Shown piece by piece: positions 1 through 6,481 of a stretch of DNA of 13,506 bases; position 1 is the stretch's first letter; each line of letters starts with the position of its first letter. The stretch is taken from the NCBI GenBank assembly GCA_019057975.1, contig JAHLWJ010000109.1, forward strand, positions 1 through 13,506. Direction: 5' to 3'. The notes under the pieces are model-generated. The model ran no database searches. It was not told where the DNA came from and worked only from the letters and a program-made list of their open reading frames with translations. The translations under genes and the position numbers were made by a program. The stretch comes from Promethearchaeota archaeon (GTDB lineage: Archaea; Asgardarchaeota; Lokiarchaeia; Sigynarchaeales; SOKP01).

Positions 1-242
1 GCTAAAAAGATGTATTCAATCATAGTTTTTCACTAAAGAGATGTGTAATATAGTACTATCAAAATAATTAAAAAATAGTTAAAAAATTTCTTATTTTTCA
101 ATTTCTAATTATTGGAATATTGAGTTGAGAAAAAATAACACTAGATAATAGGACAATGTAGTTTTATTATAATTTAATTGTCTTATAAGTAAATACTCTT
201 GCTGGGTTCATCAAACCTAACAACTTTTAAAAATGTAATAAG
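1..242. other. AT-rich intergenic stretch at left edge
   Basis: No convincing gene is seen. It holds a two-copy direct repeat of CTAAARAGATGTRT (2-15 and 33-46), a 10-bp palindrome ATAGTACTAT (50-59), and one arm of an inverted repeat that straddles the stop of the following minus-strand gene. It is probably 3' flanking DNA. Confidence 0.5.
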
Positions 243-277
243 TTAGAATTCGTCAAAGCTGATAATTTTTAAAAGTT
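222..277 (-). repeat. Perfect 13-bp inverted repeat around the LRR gene stop codon
   Basis: AACTTTTAAAAAT at 222-234 and its exact reverse complement at 265-277 bracket the stop codon at 243-245, with a 30-base loop. In the minus-strand mRNA this would be an AU-only hairpin at the 3' end. It could help define the transcript end or its stability. The arms are low-complexity A/T, so chance is possible. Confidence 0.4.
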
Positions 278-1091
278 CAGGAACTTGTGCTATGTTAGTA
301 CCCCTAACATAAATATGCCTTAATTTCCTCAAGTTTCTTAATGATTTGGGAAGATAGGAAATATTATTATATATTATGGACAAGCTTTTTAATGATGAGA
401 TCCTTCCAATAGACTCGGGAAGTACTTCAAGTAAATTATAATCTAAGTATAGATGTTTTAATGAAGTTAGATTTGAGATCTCATCTGGTATCTCTGTTAA
501 TTCGTTAAACTCTAAGCTCAATGATTTTATATTGGAAAGGTTGAAAACTTCTTGCGGAATTGATTTTAAGCCCCATCCGTCTAAGTTTACATGTTTTATC
601 TCTTGAATTTTCCCATAGTCGCAGTAATCTCGAAATTGATTAATGCCGACCACCACTTTCGATTCCATGAAATCCTTTTCGTAATATTTAAATCGTGCAG
701 CATGCAACTTTTGACCTGCTTTATGGATTTGGATTTTCTCTCGAAAGTCTTCAAGATATACCTGTCTCTTGAGGGCAAATCCCTCATCTCTCCAGTACCC
801 CTCCTCATGCTCCCACTTCGCAGCTTCCCGTATTCCCTGCCGCAGTTTTTCTGATATTTTAGCCCCTGTTAATAACGCAAAGTAACCAATAACAAAATAT
901 GGTGTTCTATCAGGATGCCGTGCTTGTACCATTTTCTCGAGCATGTCATAATTTTTCTCGAAGTTTTCTCTTGTTAGAACTCTTTCATTTTTATAAAAAT
1001 CAGGAGAAAATATGCCACAAGCCTCCAGCATAAATCCTGCTACATCAGCCTCTCCATCATCATCGAGAATTTCAACATCCATTCTAGCCAT
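243..1091 (-). CDS. Leucine-rich-repeat protein with helical N-terminal domain
   Basis: This is a 282-aa protein. Residues 163-278 hold five consecutive 23-residue leucine-rich repeats of the form LxxLxLxxNxLxxIPxxIxxL, with core strands such as LKHLYLDYN and LKSLSIIYN. LRRs form a curved solenoid and usually bind other proteins. Residues 1-160 are mostly helical and charged, with aromatic-rich stretches near 64-75 and 92-112. I do not recognise this domain. There is no signal peptide or membrane segment, so the protein is likely cytoplasmic. The first ATG (1091) is chosen; a second in-frame ATG lies three codons in. The gene stands alone, divergent from the flavin-reductase unit. LRR proteins are common in Asgard genomes and the role here is unknown; a signalling or scaffolding part is only an inference. 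Confidence 0.85.
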   Translation of the reverse strand: MARMDVEILDDDGEADVAGFMLEACGIFSPDFYKNERVLTRENFEKNYDMLEKMVQARHPDRTPYFVIGYFALLTGAKISEKLRQGIREAAKWEHEEGYWRDEGFALKRQVYLEDFREKIQIHKAGQKLHAARFKYYEKDFMESKVVVGINQFRDYCDYGKIQEIKHVNLDGWGLKSIPQEVFNLSNIKSLSLEFNELTEIPDEISNLTSLKHLYLDYNLLEVLPESIGRISSLKSLSIIYNNISYLPKSLRNLRKLRHIYVRGTNIAQVPELLKIISFDEF

Positions 1092-1138
1092 AGTTTATTG
1101 TGGTTTCATATTTTATTTTTAGCAAATACTTCTTTTAT

Positions 1139-1148
1139 AATATTTAAA
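1139..1148 (-). promoter_or_regulatory. TATA box for the LRR gene
   Basis: Read on the minus strand this is TTTAAATATT, about 48 bases before the ATG. A start site about 25 bases downstream would leave a short leader of roughly 20 nt. Confidence 0.45.
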
Positions 1149-1210
1149 GAAAATTCTCCTTTATATTTCGTTATGGATGAATAACTTTTTAATTTGTAGA
1201 AAAGAGAAGA

Positions 1211-1219
1211 TTTAAATAT
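1211..1219 (+). promoter_or_regulatory. TATA box for the flavin reductase/MarR unit
   Basis: TTTAAATAT is followed by the TCGAAC operator cluster at the distance where archaeal transcription starts (about 1238-1242). The first start codon with a good ribosome site is at 1293. Confidence 0.5.
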
Positions 1220-1230
1220 TTTGTTTTATT

Positions 1231-1257
1231 TCGAACAAATATCGTTCGATCTCGAAC
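1231..1257. promoter_or_regulatory. Probable MarR operator: three TCGAAC half-sites
   Basis: TCGAAC (1231-1236), its inverse GTTCGA (1244-1249) and TCGAAC again (1252-1257) form two overlapping inverted repeats with spacers of 7 and 2 bases. They sit just after the TATA box, over the predicted transcription start. A repressor bound there could block RNA polymerase. The MarR protein encoded in the same unit (2548-2994) is the obvious candidate binder, but no direct link is visible. Confidence 0.5.
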
Positions 1258-1292
1258 AATAAAAAAAAAATTAAAAATAAAAGGAGAGAAGT

Positions 1293-1439
1293 ATGGATAC
1301 AATATCTTTCTATTTCGAAATTGTTGATATTAGATGTAGAAATCATTCAAACCTTAAAAAAAGGGAAGAAGATAAAGAAAAGAGTACTTCGGAAATAATT
1401 CATTTGAAACTAAATAAACTAGGTGAAAAAAATGAATAA
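1293..1439 (+). CDS. Small 48-aa reading frame at head of flavin reductase unit
   Basis: ATG at 1293 follows a strong Shine-Dalgarno site (AAGGAGAG, 1281-1288) at 4 bases. The frame runs 48 codons to TAA (1437-1439) and overlaps the flavin-reductase ATG (1432) by 8 bases. The product starts MDTISFYFEIVDIR and turns lysine/glutamate-rich; it has one Cys (residue 15) and no membrane segment. No family is recognised. It could be a real microprotein or a leader frame that couples translation to the next gene. The ribosome site and overlap argue that it is translated. Composition is AT-driven, so coding status is uncertain. Confidence 0.45.
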   Translation: MDTISFYFEIVDIRCRNHSNLKKREEDKEKSTSEIIHLKLNKLGEKNE

Positions 1440-2001
1440 AGTTAAAACAGGTTGGAAATTGCCGTTATTGCCTCTACCAGTATGTTTATTAGGTGCTCAT
1501 GTTAATGGGAAACCCAATTTCAATACTATTGTGTGGTTTAACATGTTACATGATAACCCACCTTTAATTGGCGTTGCTATGTCAAAAAAGCATTATACAA
1601 ATCAAGGTATTAAGGAAAATAAGGTATTTAGTATCAATATACCCACTAGTGATATGGTACTCGTGACAGATTATTGTGGGCTACATTCTGGCTTAAAAGT
1701 TGACAAATCTAAAGAATTCGAACTTTTTTATGGAGATCTTCAAACAGCTCCAATGATAAAAGAATGTAGTATAAATGTAGAATGTAAGTTAGTCAATACT
1801 ATAGAATTCAAGAACACAGAGTTATTTATTGGAGAAATTGTTGAGATATATTCAGATGAGAAATATATAAAAGATAAAAAACCTGATGTGAAGAAATTTG
1901 ACTCATTTATTTTTTTAATGCCTAATGGTCCATATTGGAAAATTGGGGATTATTTAGCCGAAGCATATGAAGTGGGAACAAAATATAAACCCAAAAACTA
2001 A
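1432..2001 (+). CDS. Flavin reductase-like (flavoredoxin family) FMN-binding protein
   Basis: This 189-aa protein has the flavin-reductase-like split-barrel fold (DIM6/NTAB, flavoredoxin type), which binds FMN and passes electrons to or from it. Family hallmarks are visible: HVNGKPNFNTIVWFN (23-37), NPPLIGVAMSKKHYT (42-56), FSINIP (66-71), and TDYCGLHSGLKVDKS (79-93), which is typical of flavoredoxins. The C-terminal YWKIGDYLAEAY also fits. Length matches the usual 180-200 aa. The ATG at 1432 is preferred over an in-frame GTG at 1423, because AGGTGA (1421-1426) is a ribosome site for the ATG. The protein is cytoplasmic. It heads a unit with a second flavoprotein and a MarR regulator, suggesting a regulated redox or detoxification role. 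The actual electron donor and substrate cannot be read from the sequence. Confidence 0.9.
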   Translation: MNKVKTGWKLPLLPLPVCLLGAHVNGKPNFNTIVWFNMLHDNPPLIGVAMSKKHYTNQGIKENKVFSINIPTSDMVLVTDYCGLHSGLKVDKSKEFELFYGDLQTAPMIKECSINVECKLVNTIEFKNTELFIGEIVEIYSDEKYIKDKKPDVKKFDSFIFLMPNGPYWKIGDYLAEAYEVGTKYKPKN

Positions 2002-2068
2002 TAAAATTTTTTTATACTTAAAAATAAAAAGAAAATAAATTTAAGACAAGTTAAAATTAAAAGAAGAG

Positions 2069-2548
2069 ATGAGAAATATGGAAGTAGAAGAAGCAAAAAA
2101 ATTAAGTTTGGAATTAATAGAGTCATCTAAAGCCGCTTACTTAACAACTATTGACTCTGAAGGTTATCCCATAACAAGAGCAATATTTAATTTAAGAAAT
2201 AAGGAACAGTTTCCAGAATTTTCTGAGTTTTTCACTGAACAAGATAATGAATTCATTATATATATCTCAACAAATACATCATCATCGAAAATTGATCATA
2301 TCAAGAATAATCCCAAAATTTCTGTTTATTTCTGCGATCCTGAAGAATTTAAAGGAGTTATGTTTGGAGGTGAGGCAGTAATTGTAGATGATATGAAAAT
2401 GAAACAAAAAGTATGGTTAGATTGGTGGACAAGGTATTATCCAAAAGGGTTAGAAGATCCTGATTATACTTTACTAAAATTGAATCCTAAAAATGCAAGA
2501 TTTTATTATAAACTAAATAAAGTCAAATTCAATCCAAGAGAAAAATAA
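2069..2548 (+). CDS. Pyridoxamine 5'-phosphate oxidase-like FMN-binding protein
   Basis: This 159-aa protein belongs to the PNPOx-like split-barrel group (general stress protein 26 type). Visible family segments are AAYLTTIDSEGYPITRAIF (22-40), SSSKIDHIKNNPKISVYF (71-88), MFGGEAVIVDD (98-108), and the C-terminal YYPKGLEDPDY (123-133) followed by LKLNPKNARFYY (136-147). Such proteins bind FMN, or sometimes F420 or heme; true vitamin B6 oxidase activity is not implied. Start choice is open: ATG 2069 follows AGAAGAG, and an in-frame ATG at 2078 (MEVEEAKK) is also reasonable. The stop codon overlaps the MarR start by one base, so the two are translationally coupled. A T-tract and a possible weak TATA (about 2034-2043) in the 67-base gap before it could give separate transcription. 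Confidence 0.88.
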   Translation: MRNMEVEEAKKLSLELIESSKAAYLTTIDSEGYPITRAIFNLRNKEQFPEFSEFFTEQDNEFIIYISTNTSSSKIDHIKNNPKISVYFCDPEEFKGVMFGGEAVIVDDMKMKQKVWLDWWTRYYPKGLEDPDYTLLKLNPKNARFYYKLNKVKFNPREK

Positions 2549-2994
2549 TGGAAGAATTGAGAGAAGGAGGATTTTTAATCTCAAAGATCCGTCAATTATC
2601 GGAAAGGATTTTTGCTAAATTGCTTCGTGATTATCAAGCTATTGAGATAAATCCAGCCCAAGGTAGAGTTATATTTCCACTTTGGAAGAAAGATAACATT
2701 TCTTTTCATGAACTTAAAGAAAAGACTTTATTGAGTAAAGCAACATTATCTCACTCGTTGGATAATCTTGAAGAAGCGGGTTACATAAAACGGGTGCCTT
2801 CTCCAAAAGATAAACGAACTATAAATATAAAACTGACGGAAAAAAACAAAGAGTTACAGGATAAATTTATTCAAGTTTCTAATCAAATGAAAGATATATA
2901 TTACGAAGATTTCACTGAAGGGGATATAGATGAGTTTGAAGGCTATTTAAGACGACTTTTAAACAATTTAACAAACTTTAGTGAAAAAAAGTAA
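2548..2994 (+). CDS. MarR-family winged-helix transcriptional regulator
   Basis: This 148-aa protein has classic MarR layout. An N-terminal dimerisation helix begins GFLISKIRQLSERIF. A helix-turn-helix follows at about 51-80 (ISFHELKEKT, LSKATLSHSLDNLEEAGYI), then a wing with the family D-x-R signature (SPKDKRTINIKLTEK, 85-99). Long C-terminal helices complete the dimer. MarR proteins usually repress their own operon and release DNA on binding a small ligand or on oxidation. This one has no cysteine, so a ligand is likelier than a thiol switch. ATG 2548 overlaps the previous stop (TAATG). An AGGAGG inside codons 6-8 has no start codon after it. The TCGAAC cluster at 1231-1257 is its likely operator. 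Confidence 0.93.
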   Translation: MEELREGGFLISKIRQLSERIFAKLLRDYQAIEINPAQGRVIFPLWKKDNISFHELKEKTLLSKATLSHSLDNLEEAGYIKRVPSPKDKRTINIKLTEKNKELQDKFIQVSNQMKDIYYEDFTEGDIDEFEGYLRRLLNNLTNFSEKK

Positions 2995-2997
2995 GCC

Positions 2998-3050
2998 GTA
3001 AAAAGAAAATAATTCAACTATCATTTCTTTTTATTTTTTATTTTTTTAAT
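2998..3050. terminator. Back-to-back oligo-T transcript ends of convergent units
   Basis: On the plus strand the T-rich run at 3021-3050 follows the MarR stop. On the minus strand the complement of 2998-3012 gives a T-rich run after the last zinc-protein gene. Archaeal termination commonly uses such oligo-T tracts. The plus-strand tract lies inside the 3' end of the opposing gene (its Lys-rich tail). Confidence 0.5.
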
Positions 3051-3242
3051 AATTTCTAAAAAATAACAATACGAACAATAAAATCTTATCTCTTGATTTT
3101 GCCATATTTTTATAATTTTATCATGTTGTGGTTCAGGATAGTTCTGAATAAAAGTATTAAAGCTATATTCCCTTTTACAATTTCCACAATATCTGATTGA
3201 AGTATGACGAAGTTCGGGTGATAACTCTTTTAATTTTGACAT
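3021..3242 (-). CDS. Small two-CxxC zinc-binding protein (last gene of SPFH operon)
   Basis: This 73-aa protein has paired CxxC motifs at C19-G-N-C22 and C56-S-Y-C59, enough to bind one zinc as a zinc ribbon with a long 33-residue insert. It ends in a basic helix rich in Lys/Ile (KKIKNKKK). No family is recognised. It starts at ATG 3242 behind a purine-rich AAGAGAA and lies 28 bases after the carbonic anhydrase gene, so it should share its transcript. The spacing and basic tail are compatible with nucleic-acid or protein binding; nothing more specific can be said. Its C-terminal codons make up the T-tract used as terminator by the opposing unit. Confidence 0.7.
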   Translation of the reverse strand: MSKLKELSPELRHTSIRYCGNCKREYSFNTFIQNYPEPQHDKIIKIWQNQEIRFYCSYCYFLEIIKKIKNKKK

Positions 3243-3270
3243 TCTATTCTCTTAAGTATCAGTTAATAGT

Positions 3271-4206
3271 CTAATTTTCATCTTTCTTTCTAGATATTTT
3301 AGGTATATGTATTTTAACTCCTGGAAAATGAATTTTAGGAACTTGAATTTTTGGCATAATCATTTGGGTGTTAAAACTTTCATCCAATTCAATTTTTTGA
3401 TTTTGAATCTTAACAGGAGTTACATCTTTTTCATTATTTTCAGTATAAATAAGAAATTCTTCCTCCTTATCAACCAATTGGTCCAAATCGCCTTCTTTTT
3501 CTGCATCCAAATCTTTTTTTAACATAATTTCCTCAAGTTCGTCATTATTGATAATTTCATTTTCAATTGTTTTGATGAAATCTATAAACTGGTATTTTTT
3601 CTCTCTAAGTACTGTTTTATAATACTTTCTAAAATTCTCAATAAAAGCAAATTCTTTAAATTTATCATACTCAAACACCCATCCAGTTTCTACATCATAT
3701 AACATTCCTGTAATTTTCACTTCTGGTTTATGCATATGTAATCTTTGCAAATTTTCTACTTGCTGTTTGATATTTCTCAATACATCTATAAATGGTTTGA
3801 AAAAATTTCTAACTTCAGAAAAGAGATCTAAATTCTCCCCTGACTGATAAGAAAGAAATTCATATGGTATTTTCTGTTTTAATTCTAATAATTTAATTTT
3901 TGTCATACAGCAGTCTAAATGACCTAAAATTATAATATATTTAATCTTATATTGATAAACAGTAAGTAAAATTGATCTCAGAGTATCTTGAGTATAAAGA
4001 TTTCCTGCATTTCTTAGGACAAAGATATCTCCAGGATTTAGTTGAAATATTCGGTGAACATCTATTCTAGGGTCAAAACAAGTAAGAATTAAAACAGGAT
4101 ATTTTGGAATTTTATTATTAACTTCAATATTTTCTAAGCCCTGCGATATCTTCCATTGATACCGTAAATTTCCATTTATTAGTACATTTTCAATATTATC
4201 AATCAT
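3271..4206 (-). CDS. Beta-class (Cab-type) carbonic anhydrase with long C-terminal extension
   Basis: This is a 311-aa protein. Residues about 30-185 are a beta-carbonic anhydrase domain, which hydrates CO2 to bicarbonate using zinc. Zinc ligands are visible: C43 in CFDPR (with the Asp45/Arg47 dyad), H96 and C99 in GHLDCCM. The RNAGNLYTQDTLRS stretch and the closing ITGMLYDVETGWVFEY strand are also typical. The short form without a long N-terminal helix resembles the archaeal/bacterial Cab type, normally 165-190 aa. Residues 186-311 are extra: a charged, acidic helical region, then a basic tail (282-308) with Pro-Lys-Ile units recurring at residues 285, 290 and 302. There is no signal peptide, so it is cytoplasmic. 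It lies 76 bases downstream of the SPFH gene. Activity is likely, since all key residues are present; the extension is unexplained. Confidence 0.88.
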   Translation of the reverse strand: MIDNIENVLINGNLRYQWKISQGLENIEVNNKIPKYPVLILTCFDPRIDVHRIFQLNPGDIFVLRNAGNLYTQDTLRSILLTVYQYKIKYIIILGHLDCCMTKIKLLELKQKIPYEFLSYQSGENLDLFSEVRNFFKPFIDVLRNIKQQVENLQRLHMHKPEVKITGMLYDVETGWVFEYDKFKEFAFIENFRKYYKTVLREKKYQFIDFIKTIENEIINNDELEEIMLKKDLDAEKEGDLDQLVDKEEEFLIYTENNEKDVTPVKIQNQKIELDESFNTQMIMPKIQVPKIHFPGVKIHIPKISRKKDEN

Positions 4207-4282
4207 GCTTTCTATATCTCGTTTTTAATCTCCCTTTAAATTCCTAAAGAATTTTAATAAAAATATTAAAATGAAAAAAAAA

Positions 4283-5452
4283 TTATTTTTTAACTAAAAT
4301 TTCCTTAATTTTCTCAGATCCACCATTACCAAAAAATTCTTTAATTTTATCAGAATACTCCGGTAAAAGCTGTAAGAATGGCATAATAGCTTTTGAAAGT
4401 GATGAAAATGCGTCATTGCCATCACCCATGATAAACATTTTATCAGGTTTTATATGTTTAAATATTTCAGGTAAGATGTTTGTCAATTGAACAGCTAAGA
4501 ATCTTTCATCTGCGCTTCCCATAGCTTCTACTTGTTTCTTAAAACCTTCGGCCTGAGCTAGCATTTGTTGCTTAATATTCTCAGATTCACCTTCTGCTTG
4601 GGCTATTAACCTTCGTTTTATTTGTTGAGCGTCAGCATCGGCTTCAATAATTTTCTTCTGTCTATCACCATCAGCCTCGATTTTTTTACGTTCTCTCTCT
4701 TGTTCTGCAATTGCGATTTCTTTATCTTTTCTTCGTATCTCAATTTCTCTTTCTACGATTTGTTCTTGTATACCTACCTCATTTTTTACTTCTAATTCTC
4801 TCATTTTTGAATCTCTTTCAGCTTCAGCTTTAGCAATTCTAGCTTTTCGAAATTCTTCTGCTTGTTTAGTTGCCTCCATGTTTTTTTTTAGTTCCGGTTC
4901 TCCAATAATGACTTCTAAAATTTCTAAAGATTCAATGACTATTCCCCAATCAGATGTTAATTCATGTAGATCCTTTTCAATTGGATCAATAATCTCCCTT
5001 CTTTCTCTAATGATCTTTTCCAATGGCATGTTAGCACAAGTAGTACGAATAATCGCTTCTGTTGCGCCTTTTAATATTTTTTCAACAAAATTCTCATCTC
5101 TCATATTCCATGATACTGCACTAAACGCTTTTTCTGGATCAATGACTTTCCAAATCAACAAACCTTCGATTTCGATATTTTGATACTCATTTGAAACTAC
5201 TTGTTCATGTGCTTCAACCACAGTTTGAATACTAGTAGTTGGAATGACAATATATTCATCTATTAATGGGAGAAGGAATAGACTTCCTCCCAACCCTGCA
5301 TGTTTGACTTTACCATTACGTAAATGTATTACAAATTGGTTTGTTTTGAACTTTCTATATCGAGCAGCTAGGAATATTACAAACAGAAATACAACAATCC
5401 CTACTGTGACGCCTATCCCTACAAATAAAGGATTTAATTCTTCATATATCAA
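4283..5452 (-). CDS. Flotillin-like SPFH/band 7 membrane protein
   Basis: This is a 389-aa protein. An N-terminal membrane helix (about 9-30) is followed by a basic flank (RYRKFK). An SPFH/band 7 domain spans about 31-190. A long charged coiled coil follows at about 190-310, with Ala/Glu repeats such as KAEAERDSK, IEADGDRQKK and AQAEGE. The flotillin-type tail contains LTNILPEIFKHIKPDKMFIMGDG. Such proteins form large oligomeric cages or scaffolds on the inner face of membranes. The start is TTG at 5452: no in-frame ATG occurs before codon 117, and a strong GGAGG (5466-5470) lies 13 bases upstream, a longer gap than usual. It follows the NfeD-like gene by 81 bases, the known flotillin partner arrangement (compare yuaF-floT in Bacillus and yqiJ-yqiK in E. 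coli). Confidence 0.92.
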   Translation of the reverse strand: MIYEELNPLFVGIGVTVGIVVFLFVIFLAARYRKFKTNQFVIHLRNGKVKHAGLGGSLFLLPLIDEYIVIPTTSIQTVVEAHEQVVSNEYQNIEIEGLLIWKVIDPEKAFSAVSWNMRDENFVEKILKGATEAIIRTTCANMPLEKIIRERREIIDPIEKDLHELTSDWGIVIESLEILEVIIGEPELKKNMEATKQAEEFRKARIAKAEAERDSKMRELEVKNEVGIQEQIVEREIEIRRKDKEIAIAEQERERKKIEADGDRQKKIIEADADAQQIKRRLIAQAEGESENIKQQMLAQAEGFKKQVEAMGSADERFLAVQLTNILPEIFKHIKPDKMFIMGDGNDAFSSLSKAIMPFLQLLPEYSDKIKEFFGNGGSEKIKEILVKK

Positions 5453-5533
5453 CTTTTTTTTAAAACCTCCTTTTTTATTTTTAATTGAAAATTTATAATT
5501 TTTTGTTTAAATCTCGAAAAATCATAATTCATT

Positions 5534-6433
5534 TCATCCTCTCCTTTTTTTAATTGACCTCTTAGAATTATCAACTAATAAGTAACCGTTTTTTACATCA
5601 CAAATGTAAACTCTATCACCTCTTTCAAAAATCGATTCTTCTATTATAGGTTTAACATGCAATCGTTCAAACTTTAATGGTGTCTTTGAAGGAATTTTAA
5701 TTACTCCCCCTCTGTCATCAACTTTTAATGTTACCTCCCCTTCTTTGCCAATTAAATTCATTGTAGATGAAATTCTATAATAGCGCGATTTTGCCAGAAT
5801 TTTCCAAAGAGAATTTATTAATTTTATAGATAAAAATGAAATTGTAGGGGTGGCAAAGAATATTAAATACCTGAAATTTACTCCTACAAGGTAATAAAAA
5901 GATAAACCTGAAATTCCATAAACTAGAAATGCGGTTGAAAACAAAAGCATAATGGGAGCAGGAGTAATAGTGGGTATTAAACCTGAATCAAACTCGCCCT
6001 CCATTTCTACGTCTAAGTCAGAATCCACATCTAATTCTGCTTCGACATCTAAATCCGCTTCAACTTCAACAGCATCTACATCGATTTCTGCCTCTATGTC
6101 ATAATCAACATCTACATCAGTGTCGATATCTATATCGCCATCAATATCAATATCAGCATCAACATCTATTTCGGCATCAACGTCTACATCCACTTCGGCA
6201 TCTATTTCACCAGCCCCTGTTATATTTGACTCCATTTGAGCTAAGAACGTGGAAATAATCGATAATAAAAATCCTCCTATAAAAAATCCCAAACACAGGC
6301 TTAAAAAAATACTATAAAAATTATTATAGAGAAGGCCAATTGATGTCATTAATAGACCAACAACTATAATCAGAAATATAGCAATATTATCCTTCCTTTT
6401 CCAGCGAAAGTACATAAATCCCTTATTTCGCAT
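5534..6433 (-). CDS. NfeD/YuaF-type membrane protein with Asp-x-Asp repeat loop
   Basis: This is a 299-aa protein. Two membrane helices (about 16-36 and 39-63) are followed by an extraordinary acidic loop (76-150) in which Asp or Glu alternates with Val, Ile, Ala or Leu. Two further hydrophobic segments (about 159-178 and 183-208) precede a C-terminal OB-fold of the NfeD kind (about 222-290: LIGKEGEVTLKV, GDRVYICDVKNGYLLVDN). The positive-inside rule (basic 1-15 and 211-220) places the acidic loop and OB-fold in the cytoplasm. NfeD-type proteins partner with flotillins, and the SPFH gene follows directly. Start ATG 6433 lacks a ribosome site; ATG at codon 7, behind AAGGGA, is an alternative. 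It is 48 bases from the previous gene. The exact biochemical role of NfeD OB-folds is unsettled. Confidence 0.85.
   Translation of the reverse strand: MRNKGFMYFRWKRKDNIAIFLIIVVGLLMTSIGLLYNNFYSIFLSLCLGFFIGGFLLSIISTFLAQMESNITGAGEIDAEVDVDVDAEIDVDADIDIDGDIDIDTDVDVDYDIEAEIDVDAVEVEADLDVEAELDVDSDLDVEMEGEFDSGLIPTITPAPIMLLFSTAFLVYGISGLSFYYLVGVNFRYLIFFATPTISFLSIKLINSLWKILAKSRYYRISSTMNLIGKEGEVTLKVDDRGGVIKIPSKTPLKFERLHVKPIIEESIFERGDRVYICDVKNGYLLVDNSKRSIKKRRG
5984..6208 (-). repeat. Coding repeat for alternating Asp/hydrophobic residues
   Basis: About 75 codons of the NfeD-like gene encode a near-regular two-residue pattern (acidic, then V/I/A/L). The DNA is a degenerate GAT/GAY-rich tandem repeat. Codons vary between units, so the amino-acid pattern seems kept by selection rather than by recent slippage. 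Confidence 0.8.
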
Positions 6434-6481
6434 TGAGCGTCTAATTTTTTATTTTTTTTATTTTTTTAAGTTTTTTTTTCA

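Noticed and set aside
50..59. 10-bp palindrome ATAGTACTAT and nearby two-copy direct repeat
   Set aside because: Too short and AT-rich, with no gene start nearby to give it meaning.
591..854. Open frame on the plus strand inside the LRR gene
   Set aside because: It is antisense to a well-supported LRR protein, has no ribosome site, and its hydrophobic composition mirrors the opposite strand.
1423..1431. GTG at 1423 as start of the flavin reductase
   Set aside because: The GTG lies within the AGGTGA ribosome site that serves the ATG at 1432.
2565..2570. Strong AGGAGG inside the MarR gene
   Set aside because: No start codon follows at a usable distance, and the codons encode the conserved Gly-Gly of GGFLISKI.
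4878..5498. Open frames on the plus strand inside the flotillin gene
   Set aside because: They are antisense shadows of the coiled-coil and SPFH coding sequence, with no family features.
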